A stretch of DNA of 64,000 nucleotides, taken from Bacteroidaceae bacterium (GTDB lineage: Bacteria; Bacteroidota; Bacteroidia; Bacteroidales; Bacteroidaceae). A program made the translations under genes and the position numbers. Shown one piece after another: positions 9,882 to 19,450 of the stretch; position 1 is the first letter of the stretch; each line of letters starts with the position of its first letter. The notes under the pieces were generated by a model. That model had not been told where the DNA came from. It worked only from the letters and a program-made list of their open reading frames with translations, and searched no databases. Location: the NCBI GenBank assembly GCA_017617315.1, contig JAFZWM010000013.1, positions 1 through 64,000 of the forward strand, in the 5' to 3' direction.

Positions 9882-10088
9882 TTATTTCTCAATATTTTTT
9901 TTGAATTCCTTTTTCTTTGTTGTTTTATTTTCTACCAGCACCGCCACAAGCGTTTCTTCTTCAGCCCCTTCCGCCACTTTGTAAATATATGCAAGGAGAA
10001 TTGTGTTTTCATCAATACGGCAGTTCGGCTTTGATAAAGCAAAGGCATGTATCTCTAAATTTAAGAAATTCAAGTTTTCAATTCTCAA
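9882..10088 (-). CDS. Small hypothetical protein, possibly a gene remnant, entering a repeat tract
   Basis: A 68-residue ORF. The only in-frame start upstream is a TTG at 10088, and the first residues (RIENLNFLNLEI) are encoded by the dispersed ttgaaaattga-type repeat. The more protein-like part (IDENTILLAYIYKVAEG) begins further in and ends in a Lys-rich tail. Either a repeat has replaced the true 5' end, leaving a remnant, or the start is internal. No family recognised. It couples to the gene at 9879. Confidence 0.35.
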   Translation of the reverse strand: MRIENLNFLNLEIHAFALSKPNCRIDENTILLAYIYKVAEGAEEETLVAVLVENKTTKKKEFKKNIEK

Positions 10089-10375
10089 CTTTCAACTAAA
10101 AATTGTCATTATTTTCTGCTTGCTTCCCCGTACCTACCGGCTTACTTCCCCGTACCTTGAACGTACCTTGAACGAATCTTGAACGTACCCAGAACGAACC
10201 TTGAACGTACCTTTCGGCTTGCTTGCCGCGACCTTGCGTCTTACTTGCCCCTTACTATCCCCTTACTTGCCCCTATCTTGACGCGATTTTCAACTTTCAA
10301 AATAAATTGTCAACTGTCCATTGTCAATTAAATTGTTTTTTCAACTTTCAACTCTCAATTTTCAAGTTCCAATTG
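10089..10375. repeat. Dispersed 11-bp-period repeat tract A
   Basis: This whole gap is repetitive. From 10151 to 10216 six consecutive 11-bp units follow the pattern cgtaccttgaa (second and first identical, the others with one to four changes). Near 10220-10275 a second 11-bp series of ccccttacttg type follows. Both ends consist of ttcaactttcaa and caattgtcaattg motifs. The tract starts at the stop codon of the SNF2 gene: the final codons and TGA lie within caattgtcaattgtc. It is the inverted form of tracts at 20846 and 38430. No terminator or promoter is evident. Confidence 0.85.
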
Positions 10376-13264
10376 TCAATTGTCTGTGAATTCGGCATCG
10401 AGCAGATGACTGTTGAGAACAGCCTCGGCAAGCGTCTGCTTGTTGCGCTGAAGGTGAAGGATTCGCTCCTCGAGAGTAGACTCCGAAACGTAACGGTACA
10501 CGAAAACAGGGTTCTGCTGTCCCATGCGGTAGGCACGGCAGATGGCCTGCTCCTCGGCGGCAGTGTTCCACCACGGGTCGAGCAGAAGAACGTAGTCGGC
10601 AGCCGTGAGGTTCAGTCCCACGCCGCCAGCCTTCAGACTGATGAGGAAGAACGGACAGTCGGCATCGTTCTGAAAGCGATTCACTACATCCTCGCGGTTC
10701 TGCGTTGAGCCTGTTAGCTGCACAAACTTCCAGCCGCGGCGGTCGAACTCGGCAGAGACGATTTCGAGGAGGTTGACAAAATCACTGAAGATAAGAGCCT
10801 TATGCCCAGAGCTGACGATGTTTTCGAGATGGCAGAAGACAGCCTTCAGCTTGCCCGACTCGTTTATAGAGAGGTCTGACGGCTTGAGCGTTGAACCTTC
10901 CCTTGTGAGTTCGGGCAGGCGCGGATGGTTGGCAATCTGGCGTATGCGCATCAGTCCGGCAAGGATGGCGGTGCTGTGCGTTGCACTCTCGCCCGTGGTG
11001 ATGATGAGGTTTCTGACAGAAGAAACCTGCTCGTCGTACACTTTCTTCTGCTCCGAATCCATCAGGCACACCATAAGTTCGTCGGTGCGCTCGGGAAGGT
11101 CGGTAAGCACCTGTTCCTTTGTTCGGCGCAGGATGTACGGCGCGACAATCTGCCTCAGCGCGGCAGTGCGCTTCTCCTCAATCTGCTCGTTTATTGGCTG
11201 CATGTAGAGGCGCGAGAAGTCGGCAAATCCGCCCAGAAGCCCGGGATTGAGCACCTCCATGAGCGACCACAAATCGCCCAGCGAATTCTCTATCGGGGTG
11301 CCCGAAAGCGCAAGGCGGTGCTCGCTCTGCAACTGCGTTACGGAGTGGTAGAGCTGCGATGTGCGGTTCTTGAAGTTCTGTGACTCGTCGAAGACAACGT
11401 AGCCGAACGGTACGGTTTCGAGGAAATCGACATCGTTGCGCAGTGTATGATATGTAGTTATCACGACATCCCACCGCTGCATGGTCTGCTGCTTTGCCTT
11501 TCGCTTGTATTCGGGGCCGGTATAGTCGAGCACGTTTATGCTCGGCGCAAAACGGCTTATCTCGGCCTTCCAGTTGTATACGAGCGATGCCGGAGCAACG
11601 ATGAGCGACGTTTTGTAAAGCTGGTCGGGCGCAGGCGCGCTGAAAAGGTCGTTCATGCCATCGAAAGCCATCGAATAGAGTGTTTTCCCTTCCATATAGT
11701 TAAGCAGAAGGGTTATCGTCTGGAGCGTCTTTCCCAAGCCCATATCGTCGGCAAGACACGCGCCGCAGTTGTATTGCTGAAGGCGATACATCCATCGGTA
11801 GCCCTCGGTCTGATACGAGCGCAGTTCGGCTTTCAAGGCAGACGGAACGGGCGCATCGGCAATCTCGTCTACGGAGTCGTCGGTCTGAAGGTCGGTCTGC
11901 CCCCACGCGCTGCGATGCACAAGCAGTCCGCCGCGCTTTCCACGGCGCGCCACGAGCATCGCCTTGGCATACTGCGCCATCAGTTCGTCGGGGATTATGA
12001 AGATGTCGCCCTCGGGCATCAGATATTCGGGATTGTCGTTGAGGATGTTCTCGCGTATGTCGACGATGGTTATCGCACGCTTGTCGTCGAGCCTTATGGT
12101 GAGATGCAGTTCGAACCAGTCGTTCAGCTTGCTGAAGCCCTGCTCTATCTTGAAATCGCCCAGAAAGACCTGCGGCGACATTCGCTTCTGGATAAGAGCC
12201 ACGCCGGCAGCCGCAAGCGCCTCGCGATTGTTTCTGTACCACTCCATCAGCTGACACCATTTGTTGCGCTGCGGCGTGTAATCGAGCTGAAAGAACGTGT
12301 TTTCGGCAGGTGTGCAGCCAAGTGCCACCACGGCTTCGGTAGCTGCCTGTTCCTTGTCGAACTGGCGGTCGATGCAGAGGAATCTGAAGCTCTCGTCCTG
12401 CTCCTTGAACGAAACGAAACGCTTCTGCGCGTTGTTGGTGTAGACAATGTGATTGCTGTACTGAAAGCAGAGTTTCAGCGTTGGGTCGCCCTTCTTGCTG
12501 CGGTTAAGTATGATGAACGACTTCGGCTCAACCTCCACGTTGTCGAGTTCGAATCCCGACACGTCGAGGTCGGCATCCGATACGTTTTTCCAGATGAACT
12601 TACGGAAATATTCCCTCTCGGTGCGCGACGGCACCATGATGGCTTCCTTTGCAAGAAAAGGCTTCACTCTCTTGCCCGAGAAACCTTCGGGAAGGGTAAA
12701 GACGCGCGTGTCGTCCTCGAGCACCAGTCCCGGCTCTTCGTTTAGCACCACCCACTTGCATTGGCTTGGCGTGCATACGGTGTGCTCGTCGTCGGGATAT
12801 TCGAACTGAAGGACATACTTGGTTGTCTCCTCACCCTTGTGGAAGCCGATGAGGGGATTAAGTTCGTCGTTAAGAGTTAGCTGTTTATCTATGTAAATGC
12901 CGTCGATGTGCTTTCGCCTTACGAACATAGGCACACCGAGGGCAAAGGCCGTCTCGATGCACTTGCCCAGCTTGGCATCGGCGTATGTGTGCACATATTT
13001 GCGTATATCGTCGTCGGCCTTCTCTTCAAAGTCGGTCTGACGGCGATATTTCTTCTTGTCGGCAAAACTGTTGTAGAGTGCCGCCGGATTTATTGAGTTG
13101 CACATCTGCACAAGTTGCAGTTCGTCTTCCGACAGAGCCTCGTCGTTCTCCTTCGGACTGCCTTTTATCTTATAGCTTATCTCATCTGCCACCGCCATCT
13201 GTGGCTGAATTGTCCATTCAATCCACGGAGCCGAGGGCGTTAAAACCATAATCAATCTCTCCAT
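10376..13264 (-). CDS. SNF2-family DNA-dependent ATPase/helicase
   Basis: A 962-residue Swi2/Snf2 protein. The first 430 residues match no domain I can name. The RecA-like ATPase pair follows: AELRSYQTEGYRWM, Walker A in DDMGLGKTLQT (about 504-514), Walker B FDESQNF (about 628), motif III ALSGTPIENSLGDLWSLMEV, QLTGST motif, and motifs V-VI in GGVGLNLTAADYVLLLDPWW and ICRAYRMGQ. The family translocates on double-stranded DNA and remodels protein-DNA complexes; bacterial members are linked to transcription recycling, repair or defence. No restriction or defence partner is adjacent. Its stop codon lies within repeat tract A. The gene is probably monocistronic. Confidence 0.9.
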   Translation of the reverse strand: MERLIMVLTPSAPWIEWTIQPQMAVADEISYKIKGSPKENDEALSEDELQLVQMCNSINPAALYNSFADKKKYRRQTDFEEKADDDIRKYVHTYADAKLGKCIETAFALGVPMFVRRKHIDGIYIDKQLTLNDELNPLIGFHKGEETTKYVLQFEYPDDEHTVCTPSQCKWVVLNEEPGLVLEDDTRVFTLPEGFSGKRVKPFLAKEAIMVPSRTEREYFRKFIWKNVSDADLDVSGFELDNVEVEPKSFIILNRSKKGDPTLKLCFQYSNHIVYTNNAQKRFVSFKEQDESFRFLCIDRQFDKEQAATEAVVALGCTPAENTFFQLDYTPQRNKWCQLMEWYRNNREALAAAGVALIQKRMSPQVFLGDFKIEQGFSKLNDWFELHLTIRLDDKRAITIVDIRENILNDNPEYLMPEGDIFIIPDELMAQYAKAMLVARRGKRGGLLVHRSAWGQTDLQTDDSVDEIADAPVPSALKAELRSYQTEGYRWMYRLQQYNCGACLADDMGLGKTLQTITLLLNYMEGKTLYSMAFDGMNDLFSAPAPDQLYKTSLIVAPASLVYNWKAEISRFAPSINVLDYTGPEYKRKAKQQTMQRWDVVITTYHTLRNDVDFLETVPFGYVVFDESQNFKNRTSQLYHSVTQLQSEHRLALSGTPIENSLGDLWSLMEVLNPGLLGGFADFSRLYMQPINEQIEEKRTAALRQIVAPYILRRTKEQVLTDLPERTDELMVCLMDSEQKKVYDEQVSSVRNLIITTGESATHSTAILAGLMRIRQIANHPRLPELTREGSTLKPSDLSINESGKLKAVFCHLENIVSSGHKALIFSDFVNLLEIVSAEFDRRGWKFVQLTGSTQNREDVVNRFQNDADCPFFLISLKAGGVGLNLTAADYVLLLDPWWNTAAEEQAICRAYRMGQQNPVFVYRYVSESTLEERILHLQRNKQTLAEAVLNSHLLDAEFTDN

Positions 13265-13320
13265 TCTATAATACTAAAAATGCAAGTGTTCACTTTTTCG
13301 CAACTTGGCAGAGGGCGGCA

Positions 13321-14634
13321 TCAGAAGTGCCTAATCTGCAAGTACTTGTTTATCATATCGACCGACAGATTATCGGGCGTTGTGTAAACGGTGTCGATGC
13401 CCATCTGGTGCATCTTGGCAATGATGTTCTTCTTCTCGTCGATGAAGCGTTCGGCAAGCAATCGCTGGAAGTATTCCTCGTCGTTTCTCGCCTTGCCGTC
13501 GGCAAAACTGCGCAGGCTGCTGTCGGCAAAGATTACGACCACAAGGCGGTGGCGCTCGGCAATCTGCCGCAGATACGGCAACTCACGCTTCATGGTGTGG
13601 GCGGTGGCGAAGTTGGCGTAAAGGATTATCAGACTGCGCTTTGTAACCTTTGAGAGGAAATGCACGGCAAGAGCCGAATAGTCGCTCTCCGAGAAGATTG
13701 TCTGCTGACGGTAGAGGCTGTCCATCATGCGGTGCATCTGAACCATTCCCCTTGCCGGCGGCAGAAAGGTGTCGAACTGGTCGGAGAAGGTTACGAGTCC
13801 GGCCTTGTCCTCCTTCTTCACAGCAACGTAAGAGAGTGACAGAGCCGAGTTTATGGCATATTCGAGGAGCGACATCTTGTCGAAGCTCTGCTGCATCATT
13901 CTGCCCTTGTCTATTATGCAATAGATGTCCTGCGAGCGTTCCTGCTGATAAACGTTCACCTTCAGCTGGGCCGTTCGGGCACTCGCCTTCCAGTTTATGT
14001 TGCGGTACTCATCGCCGATAACATAGTCCTTTATCTGTTCAAACTCGGTATCCACACCCACGCGGCGGATCTTCTTTATTCCGTACTCGCGAAGATTCTT
14101 GCGGATGGCAAGAAAGGCGTAGTTTGAAAGGCGCGTGTACGACGGATATACCTTTACCGTCTGACTCTCGCCCATGGTGAAGCGGCGCATGACCAGCCCC
14201 AGCGGCGAGGTGAAGAAGATGCGGATGCGGTCGAACTTGTACTCGCCGCGCCTCTTCGGAACAACGGTGTAGCCAATCGTCCTCTCCGCGTTGGCGGCAA
14301 GGCGGCAGACAAGCATAAGGTCGCGCAGCTGAAACTGCACGGGAGCCTCGTCGATAATCTCAACGCCCACCCTGAACGGATAAGGGTTGCAGAACGATAT
14401 CTGCACCTGGTTTTCGTCTCCGTTGCTGAAGCGTTCGGTACACTCACGCCGTCCGTACATCTCGCCGTTGCGCCAGTACATCTGCCAGATGTCGTAGCCC
14501 ACGGCAATCCATGCCAGCCCGAACACAATCTTGGCAAGCACAAACAGCGGACTGTAGATGTAGGCGGCAACGAACAGAAGCACTATCAGCCACGCCGCAA
14601 TATAGAATCGTTTTGTAAAAAACAGCGACATCAA
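13321..14634 (-). CDS. DUF58 domain protein of the MoxR operon
   Basis: A 437-residue protein. Two hydrophobic segments near 10-45 anchor it in the inner membrane. The DUF58 core at about 195-250 includes VGVDTEFEQIKDYVIGDEYR and NINWKASART, followed by a von Willebrand A-like region (CIIDKGRMM, where the MIDAS-like DxS is replaced by DKG). DUF58 proteins pair with MoxR ATPases, as here: the gene starts 4 bp after the moxR stop. The family is associated with metal insertion, stress tolerance or envelope maturation; the client is unknown. It is the last gene of the operon beginning at 19261. Confidence 0.85.
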   Translation of the reverse strand: MMSLFFTKRFYIAAWLIVLLFVAAYIYSPLFVLAKIVFGLAWIAVGYDIWQMYWRNGEMYGRRECTERFSNGDENQVQISFCNPYPFRVGVEIIDEAPVQFQLRDLMLVCRLAANAERTIGYTVVPKRRGEYKFDRIRIFFTSPLGLVMRRFTMGESQTVKVYPSYTRLSNYAFLAIRKNLREYGIKKIRRVGVDTEFEQIKDYVIGDEYRNINWKASARTAQLKVNVYQQERSQDIYCIIDKGRMMQQSFDKMSLLEYAINSALSLSYVAVKKEDKAGLVTFSDQFDTFLPPARGMVQMHRMMDSLYRQQTIFSESDYSALAVHFLSKVTKRSLIILYANFATAHTMKRELPYLRQIAERHRLVVVIFADSSLRSFADGKARNDEEYFQRLLAERFIDEKKNIIAKMHQMGIDTVYTTPDNLSVDMINKYLQIRHF

Positions 14635-14637
14635 AAA

Positions 14638-15612
14638 CTATTTTGGAACTTCAACTTTGTCGATAAGTCGTTTGATGACCGTAACCACTCCCAAGCCTTC
14701 CATCTCGGCCTCGGCATCGAGCTGGATGCGGTGCTGAAGAACGTACGGAGCAACAAACTTAATGTCTTCCGGAGTAACGAAATCGCGTCCCTGAAGCATG
14801 GCGTATGCCTTCGAGCTCTGCATAATTGCTATTGAGGCACGAGGCGATGCTCCGAGGAAGACCGACTTGCTTGTTCTGGTCTGCTGGATAATCTCGGCAA
14901 TATAGCGCAGAAGCGAGCTGTCGAGATAGATTTCGCCGACCAGCTTGCGGAACTTCAGAAGTTCGTCTTTGGTAAGTATAGGCTGAACGTTTTCGAGCTT
15001 TACCGATATGTTGCCAGCCTGATGACGCTCCATTATCTGCACCTCATCGTCAACCGACGGATATCCAACGGTAATCTTCATCAGGAAACGGTCTAACTGT
15101 GCCTCGGGCAGCTTGTATGTACCTTCCTGCTCAACTGGGTTTTGCGTTGCAATTACGGTGTAGAATTCGCCCATTTCGTAGCTGTTGCCGTCGATTGTTA
15201 CCTGACGCTCTTCCATCACCTCGAAAAGCGCGGCCTGAGTCTTGGCAGGAGCGCGGTTAATCTCATCGACAAGCAGAATGTCGCTGAAAACCGGGCCGCG
15301 ATGAAAGCTGAACTCGCTCTTCTGCATGTTAAACACCGTTGTTCCGAGGATATCGCTCGGCATGAGGTCGGGCGTAAACTGCACGCGCTTGAACTGCGCA
15401 TCTACCAGCCTTGCAACGAGGCGAGCAAGCAGCGTCTTGGCAACGCCCGGAACGCCCTCGAGCAACACATGTCCGTTGGCCAGAACGGCGGTGAGCATGA
15501 TGTCTACCGTCTCTTCCTGACCGACGATGATGTTGCCGATATTCTCCTTCAACTGTTCGAATCTCTGAGCAAACTCCTCGAGGTTCACTCTGTTTTCAAA
15601 TATTTCTTCCAT
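14638..15612 (-). CDS. MoxR-type AAA+ ATPase
   Basis: A 324-residue MoxR-family ATPase: VGQEETVDIMLTAVLANGHV, Walker A GVPGVAKTLLARL (about 54-66), Walker B LLVDEINRAPAKTQAALFEV, sensor 1 IATQNPVEQEGTYKLPEAQL and the C-terminal lid with LGASPRASIAIMQSSKAYAM. Length and motifs are complete. MoxR proteins work with VWA or DUF58 proteins as chaperone-like remodelling machines. It lies between DUF4350 and DUF58 genes with gaps of 8 and 3 bp, so coexpression is very likely. The Bacteroidetes operon of this composition is sometimes linked to aerotolerance, but no VWA or BatA-like genes are present here. Confidence 0.93.
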   Translation of the reverse strand: MEEIFENRVNLEEFAQRFEQLKENIGNIIVGQEETVDIMLTAVLANGHVLLEGVPGVAKTLLARLVARLVDAQFKRVQFTPDLMPSDILGTTVFNMQKSEFSFHRGPVFSDILLVDEINRAPAKTQAALFEVMEERQVTIDGNSYEMGEFYTVIATQNPVEQEGTYKLPEAQLDRFLMKITVGYPSVDDEVQIMERHQAGNISVKLENVQPILTKDELLKFRKLVGEIYLDSSLLRYIAEIIQQTRTSKSVFLGASPRASIAIMQSSKAYAMLQGRDFVTPEDIKFVAPYVLQHRIQLDAEAEMEGLGVVTVIKRLIDKVEVPK

Positions 15613-15620
15613 ATTGTTTA

Positions 15621-16880
15621 TCAGTCTAAATTCTTTTCTATTTCTTTAATTATTTCGATGTATTCAATAATGTCCTCTTTTGTCATTGGCACTCGCGAAT
15701 CCTGATTGTACTCGCGGAAGCGGATGAGCAGTTTGGCAATGCGCTCCTTCTTTATTCCGGTAATGACATAGAGTCGGTTCAGCAGGTCGGATGCCTCAAT
15801 CTTGTCAACATCCCAGCCATAGCGGCTCTGGAGCACAGACTTCAGTTTGTTGTACCTTTTTATCAGGAACAGAACGTGGTTGTCCTGATGATAGTAGAAC
15901 GTGCCAAGAACCTTGGCAAACTGGAGGGTGGTGTCTTCGTCGACCTTATGAAGCGGAATTGCCTTCATGCGGCGGCGCGAGTTGAACACCATGTAAACCA
16001 CCAGCAGCCCCAGAATGATGTAGAAAGCCCATTTAAGCGGCGACTGCGACAAGATGTACTTAAAGTCACCGTCGTCGTCCTCTACCGGTACCACGTCGTT
16101 TTCCTTGTCGTGCAGACGATACAGTTTTCTGCCTTTGAAGAACGACGACATGTATTCACACAGCTTACGCGCATCGGGGTCCATAACGCCGTAGTTTGTA
16201 TAGATTAGCGGCAATGTCGTTATAATCACCTTTCCGCCGCTCGGATATTCTCTGACGCAAGCCATCGTAAGGGTGTCGCTGGCAATGCAGACAGGCTTGT
16301 AATGCTCGTCATGGCTTATGATATATCTCCTGCACAAGAAACTGCGCAGCTTTGTCTTACGATTGTTGCCGAATGTTACTGTACGGTCGTAAGTCTGGAC
16401 TTCGGTGGCAGTTGCCGTCTTGTAGTCGCTAACCGTATTATAATCCAAGTCCCTGAATTCCAAAGACGATTTTTTGTCTGAATCCTGCTCTTCCACGGCT
16501 ACCGAATCGGCTTTATTTGTAACAGAATCGGCTTTGTATATACCGTAGCTATTTCTAATGGTAAAAGCAACTACCGCGCCTTTCTTAGCCGAATCAAAAA
16601 TAGAATCATCGATTACATAGTCATAAACATCGACAAGAAACGCACTTTCCTTATACTTTACATTCTTCGGCAATCCGTAAGACTGAACTACTCTCTGCCC
16701 CAGAGCCTCGCCAACGATGCTGTCGTACAGAGCCACTCCGAAAGGCTCGGTACACTTTGGCGACCGTTGAATTTCGTCCCAGTCGTAGCCACGGAAGCGT
16801 CTGCCCAGCCAGAAAATAAGGCCAAGCGCCAAGGCAAGCAGAAGGGCTTTTGCTATGGTAAGAAACGTGTTTTTGTTCAT
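15621..16880 (-). CDS. DUF4350-type membrane protein of the MoxR operon
   Basis: A 419-residue protein with an N-terminal membrane helix (about 8-26, followed by GRRFRGYDWDE), a periplasmic region of about 250 residues, a second helix near 283-302 (WAFYIILGLLVVYMVF) and a cytoplasmic tail ending in a helical domain. The layout and operon position match DUF4350 proteins, which usually lie next to MoxR and DUF4129. The start overlaps the stop of the DUF4129 gene by 4 bp (ATGA), indicating translational coupling. Molecular role unknown. Confidence 0.75.
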   Translation of the reverse strand: MNKNTFLTIAKALLLALALGLIFWLGRRFRGYDWDEIQRSPKCTEPFGVALYDSIVGEALGQRVVQSYGLPKNVKYKESAFLVDVYDYVIDDSIFDSAKKGAVVAFTIRNSYGIYKADSVTNKADSVAVEEQDSDKKSSLEFRDLDYNTVSDYKTATATEVQTYDRTVTFGNNRKTKLRSFLCRRYIISHDEHYKPVCIASDTLTMACVREYPSGGKVIITTLPLIYTNYGVMDPDARKLCEYMSSFFKGRKLYRLHDKENDVVPVEDDDGDFKYILSQSPLKWAFYIILGLLVVYMVFNSRRRMKAIPLHKVDEDTTLQFAKVLGTFYYHQDNHVLFLIKRYNKLKSVLQSRYGWDVDKIEASDLLNRLYVITGIKKERIAKLLIRFREYNQDSRVPMTKEDIIEYIEIIKEIEKNLD

Positions 16881-17449
16881 CTTCTACCTCCTTTCAGCAC
16901 CAAGTCAGACAAACGTTTTGCCTCGTCATACATCATACTGGTTGCGGCATATCCGCCATATCGCACCTTCATAAACAGATTTGTAAGCGATTTAAAATCA
17001 GTATTTTTCAGTTCGTAGACATATTGTGTAGGCGTTTTGTAAGGTTCCCACACAATGCGATACGAGTCGTGCAGCGCTTTTAGCACCGACAGATATTTCA
17101 GGCGGATGCACTGCATATAGTTGCCCTCCTTCTCCATCTGCGCAATAAGCGCCTCGAAGTCTACGCCGTAGATTGTATCTTCCTCCGGAATTTCGACAGA
17201 CTTCCTGCTCTGAGTGCCAAACTTCAGGTGGTAGACCAAGAATGTGGTAAATCCCACCAGCAGAAAAACGCCGACAATCCAGAGCACTATGGTATACAAA
17301 TCCTCGAGATGGCTGTTGTTCAAATCCTTTTCTGGAATCTTAATCTCGGGCTTCAGCTTTGTTTTTCCAAGTTCGCGATTGTAGTCGTACGCCTCGCCCC
17401 ATTCTTCTATGGTCTTTTCGTTAAAAACGAGAGTCTTTCCTTCATTCAT
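16877..17449 (-). CDS. DUF4129-like membrane protein of the MoxR operon
   Basis: A 190-residue protein with one central membrane helix (about 50-73, LYTIVLWIVGVFLLVGFTTF) and a C-terminal cytoplasmic helical domain (MQCIRLKYLSVLKALHDS and KTPTQYVYELK), the pattern of DUF4129. In related operons DUF4129 proteins accompany MoxR, DUF4350 and DUF58. It starts 5 bp after the preceding gene and overlaps the next by 4 bp. Enzymatic residues are not apparent. Confidence 0.75.
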   Translation of the reverse strand: MNEGKTLVFNEKTIEEWGEAYDYNRELGKTKLKPEIKIPEKDLNNSHLEDLYTIVLWIVGVFLLVGFTTFLVYHLKFGTQSRKSVEIPEEDTIYGVDFEALIAQMEKEGNYMQCIRLKYLSVLKALHDSYRIVWEPYKTPTQYVYELKNTDFKSLTNLFMKVRYGGYAATSMMYDEAKRLSDLVLKGGRR

Positions 17450-17454
17450 GCCAA

Positions 17455-18318
17455 TCAGAGATTATCAAAGTTCTTCAGGTTTCGGTTAAACGATACGTTG
17501 TCTACCCTCTCTACCGCCGAGCCGTACTGAATTACTGCCGCAACGGCAATAAACAGGCAGTACACCATAAACGACATTACGCTGAGAATGGCCGAAAGAC
17601 AGCACACTAACTCTAACATAAAGTCCGTGTCCGAGCCGCGCAGCATAACCATCTTCAGGTCGCCAACAACAATCAGCGGAATGCTGAAGACAACAGGCAG
17701 CATAAGTCCGAGAATGGACATTGCCACGACAAAGCCTATCGAGTCGGGCAATTCCTGCATTATAAGGCTGAACACGCGACGCGTTGAAACGTATTTCTTA
17801 TCGCCCTCGAACATCGCCACGCACACCGTAATGTTATAGAACAGCAGAATGGCCGAAAGCGGAACAATAGCAAAAAACATGAATACAGTGCGCGTGAAGA
17901 TGGCAACCAGAGCACACCCGAACACAATAGGCACAAGCGTATGCGGAAGGATACGCGCCATAGGCTGCCAGTCGGTCTTTCTGATGTCAATCTCGTCGGC
18001 ATCAATCTTGCCCTCGAAGAAGGGCTTCAGCAATACCAAGAACAATGCCGAAGCCACGCACGAGCAGAAGCACAGCAGAATGCCAAAGATAAAGACAGCC
18101 GTGGCATTGTCGGCCCCGATATGATCAAAGACGCCGAAAACGCTGGCCTGCATCTCACGGTCAACCACATAGTAAAGAAAGATGCCCAGCAATACAGGCA
18201 TACACAAAAGCCACTTGCCCAACTTCGCGAAGCTTCTGAAATTGAGGCGCAGCACGTTGTTAAACTCGTTGAACTTGTCGGTAAAGTCGCGTTCAGTTAT
18301 CAGTGTGAATTTCTGCAT
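17455..18318 (-). CDS. Polytopic membrane protein of the MoxR operon
   Basis: A 287-residue integral membrane protein with about six hydrophobic segments (near 36-55, 70-100, 120-150, 152-172, 192-220 and 235-265). No catalytic motif was recognised. Members of this operon type often include such a protein without a specific name. The ATG at 18318 lies 26 nt inside the 3' end of the SpoIIM gene, suggesting coupled translation. Confidence 0.7.
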   Translation of the reverse strand: MQKFTLITERDFTDKFNEFNNVLRLNFRSFAKLGKWLLCMPVLLGIFLYYVVDREMQASVFGVFDHIGADNATAVFIFGILLCFCSCVASALFLVLLKPFFEGKIDADEIDIRKTDWQPMARILPHTLVPIVFGCALVAIFTRTVFMFFAIVPLSAILLFYNITVCVAMFEGDKKYVSTRRVFSLIMQELPDSIGFVVAMSILGLMLPVVFSIPLIVVGDLKMVMLRGSDTDFMLELVCCLSAILSVMSFMVYCLFIAVAAVIQYGSAVERVDNVSFNRNLKNFDNL

Positions 18319-19261
18319 TATGTACTTTTACAGGTAGATATACAAAATATAGCAATATGAGAGTCAGAGTTCCGAAGATGATGGCAAGGTTTACCGGCAG
18401 AGCCATATCCTTGTCCGACAACTTGGTTATGAAGCTCTCGATAAACGATGCGAAGAAGAAGAACGGAACGAGCGCAACCACAATCTTCACGCTGCTGCGC
18501 GCCGCCATTACAAGCGATGTGATGCGCGGATAAGAACCTGGGAAGAGCCATCCGGCGCCCAGAGCCAGTCCGGCACCGCCAGCGATTATGATGCTCGAAA
18601 TCTCAACCACTCCGTGAAGCCATACCGCCTTGAGGCAGTTTACCAGCTCGCCGTGCTGCGAGAAGAGCGTGATGAACGCCCCGAGCATTACGCCGTTCTT
18701 AAGCATTATGTATCCGGTGTAGAAACAGGTAAGCACGCCGCTGACATAAGCAAAGAACGCGACCCTGATGTTGTTAAGTGCAATGAGCCAGAAGCTCTCG
18801 TATGCGCTGCCCGAGCCGTAAACAGCCATAGGCTCGCCCTTCTGTATATTGCGGAGCGACATCTCTACATATTCCTTGCCCAGAATCGTAGTCTCGTCGG
18901 CAAGGTTGTACTGCGACAGCACACCAACAACGCACGATATGGCAAAGATTACTATTGATATGAGCATGAACTTGCGGTTGCGGTACATCTCGAGCGGCAC
19001 GTCGTGGCTGAAGAACCGGCCAACCGACGATAGTTTGTGCTTGCGCTTGCCGTAGATACGGTTGTGAAGACGCAAGGTGAGGCAGTTAAGATAGTCGGCA
19101 AGATCCGAGTTGGGATAGTGCGTGAGAACGAACGCCAAATCGGCCGAGAGTCCTTCGTATGCCTCGACAATAGTATCAGGAGATTTTATCTCTTTCTTTA
19201 AGATTTTTTCGGCAAGCTGCCACTTCTCCTTGTTTTTCCGAATAAATTGTACTTCTTTCAT
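18293..19261 (-). CDS. SpoIIM-family (stage II sporulation protein M-like) membrane protein
   Basis: A 322-residue protein. Residues 1-95 are cytoplasmic and helical (MKEVQFIRKNKEKWQLAEKI). At least five membrane helices follow, including the family-typical FFAYVSGVLTCFYTGYIMLK and the GVVEISSIIIAGGAGLALG stretch with the conserved HGVxEI motif. SpoIIM-like proteins in non-sporulating Bacteroidetes are found beside RDD and MoxR genes, as here. It is first in the minus-strand operon and has an exact -7 box at 19278-19285. Function is unknown beyond an envelope role. Confidence 0.85.
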   Translation of the reverse strand: MKEVQFIRKNKEKWQLAEKILKKEIKSPDTIVEAYEGLSADLAFVLTHYPNSDLADYLNCLTLRLHNRIYGKRKHKLSSVGRFFSHDVPLEMYRNRKFMLISIVIFAISCVVGVLSQYNLADETTILGKEYVEMSLRNIQKGEPMAVYGSGSAYESFWLIALNNIRVAFFAYVSGVLTCFYTGYIMLKNGVMLGAFITLFSQHGELVNCLKAVWLHGVVEISSIIIAGGAGLALGAGWLFPGSYPRITSLVMAARSSVKIVVALVPFFFFASFIESFITKLSDKDMALPVNLAIIFGTLTLILLYFVYLPVKVHNAEIHTDN

Positions 19262-19277
19262 TTACGATTTGTTATTG

Positions 19278-19419
19278 CAAAGTTATGAAAAAACAAGCGA
19301 AACGCAAAAGGAAACCCCGCTTTTCTTTTCATTTCCTGACGGCAGTAAATTCGGCACAGCCAAAATCAGCAAAAAACAACAGATTTAATCAACAAGATTG
19401 ATATTTTTGATTATTTTTG
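19278..19419. promoter_or_regulatory. Divergent promoters of the MoxR-type operon and the RDD/YiiX pair
   Basis: The minus-strand TAACTTTG (complement of 19278-19285) lies 17 bp before the SpoIIM start. The plus-strand TATTTTTG (19412-19419) lies 32 bp before the RDD start. Both match TAnnTTTG exactly, in a 189-bp divergent gap. Confidence 0.55.
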
Positions 19420-19450
19420 CAACAATTTATCTAAACAATACGGCTATCCG

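Noticed and set aside
10151..10275. CRISPR array at repeat tract A
   Set aside because: The units are contiguous 11-mers without spacers, and no cas genes are present.
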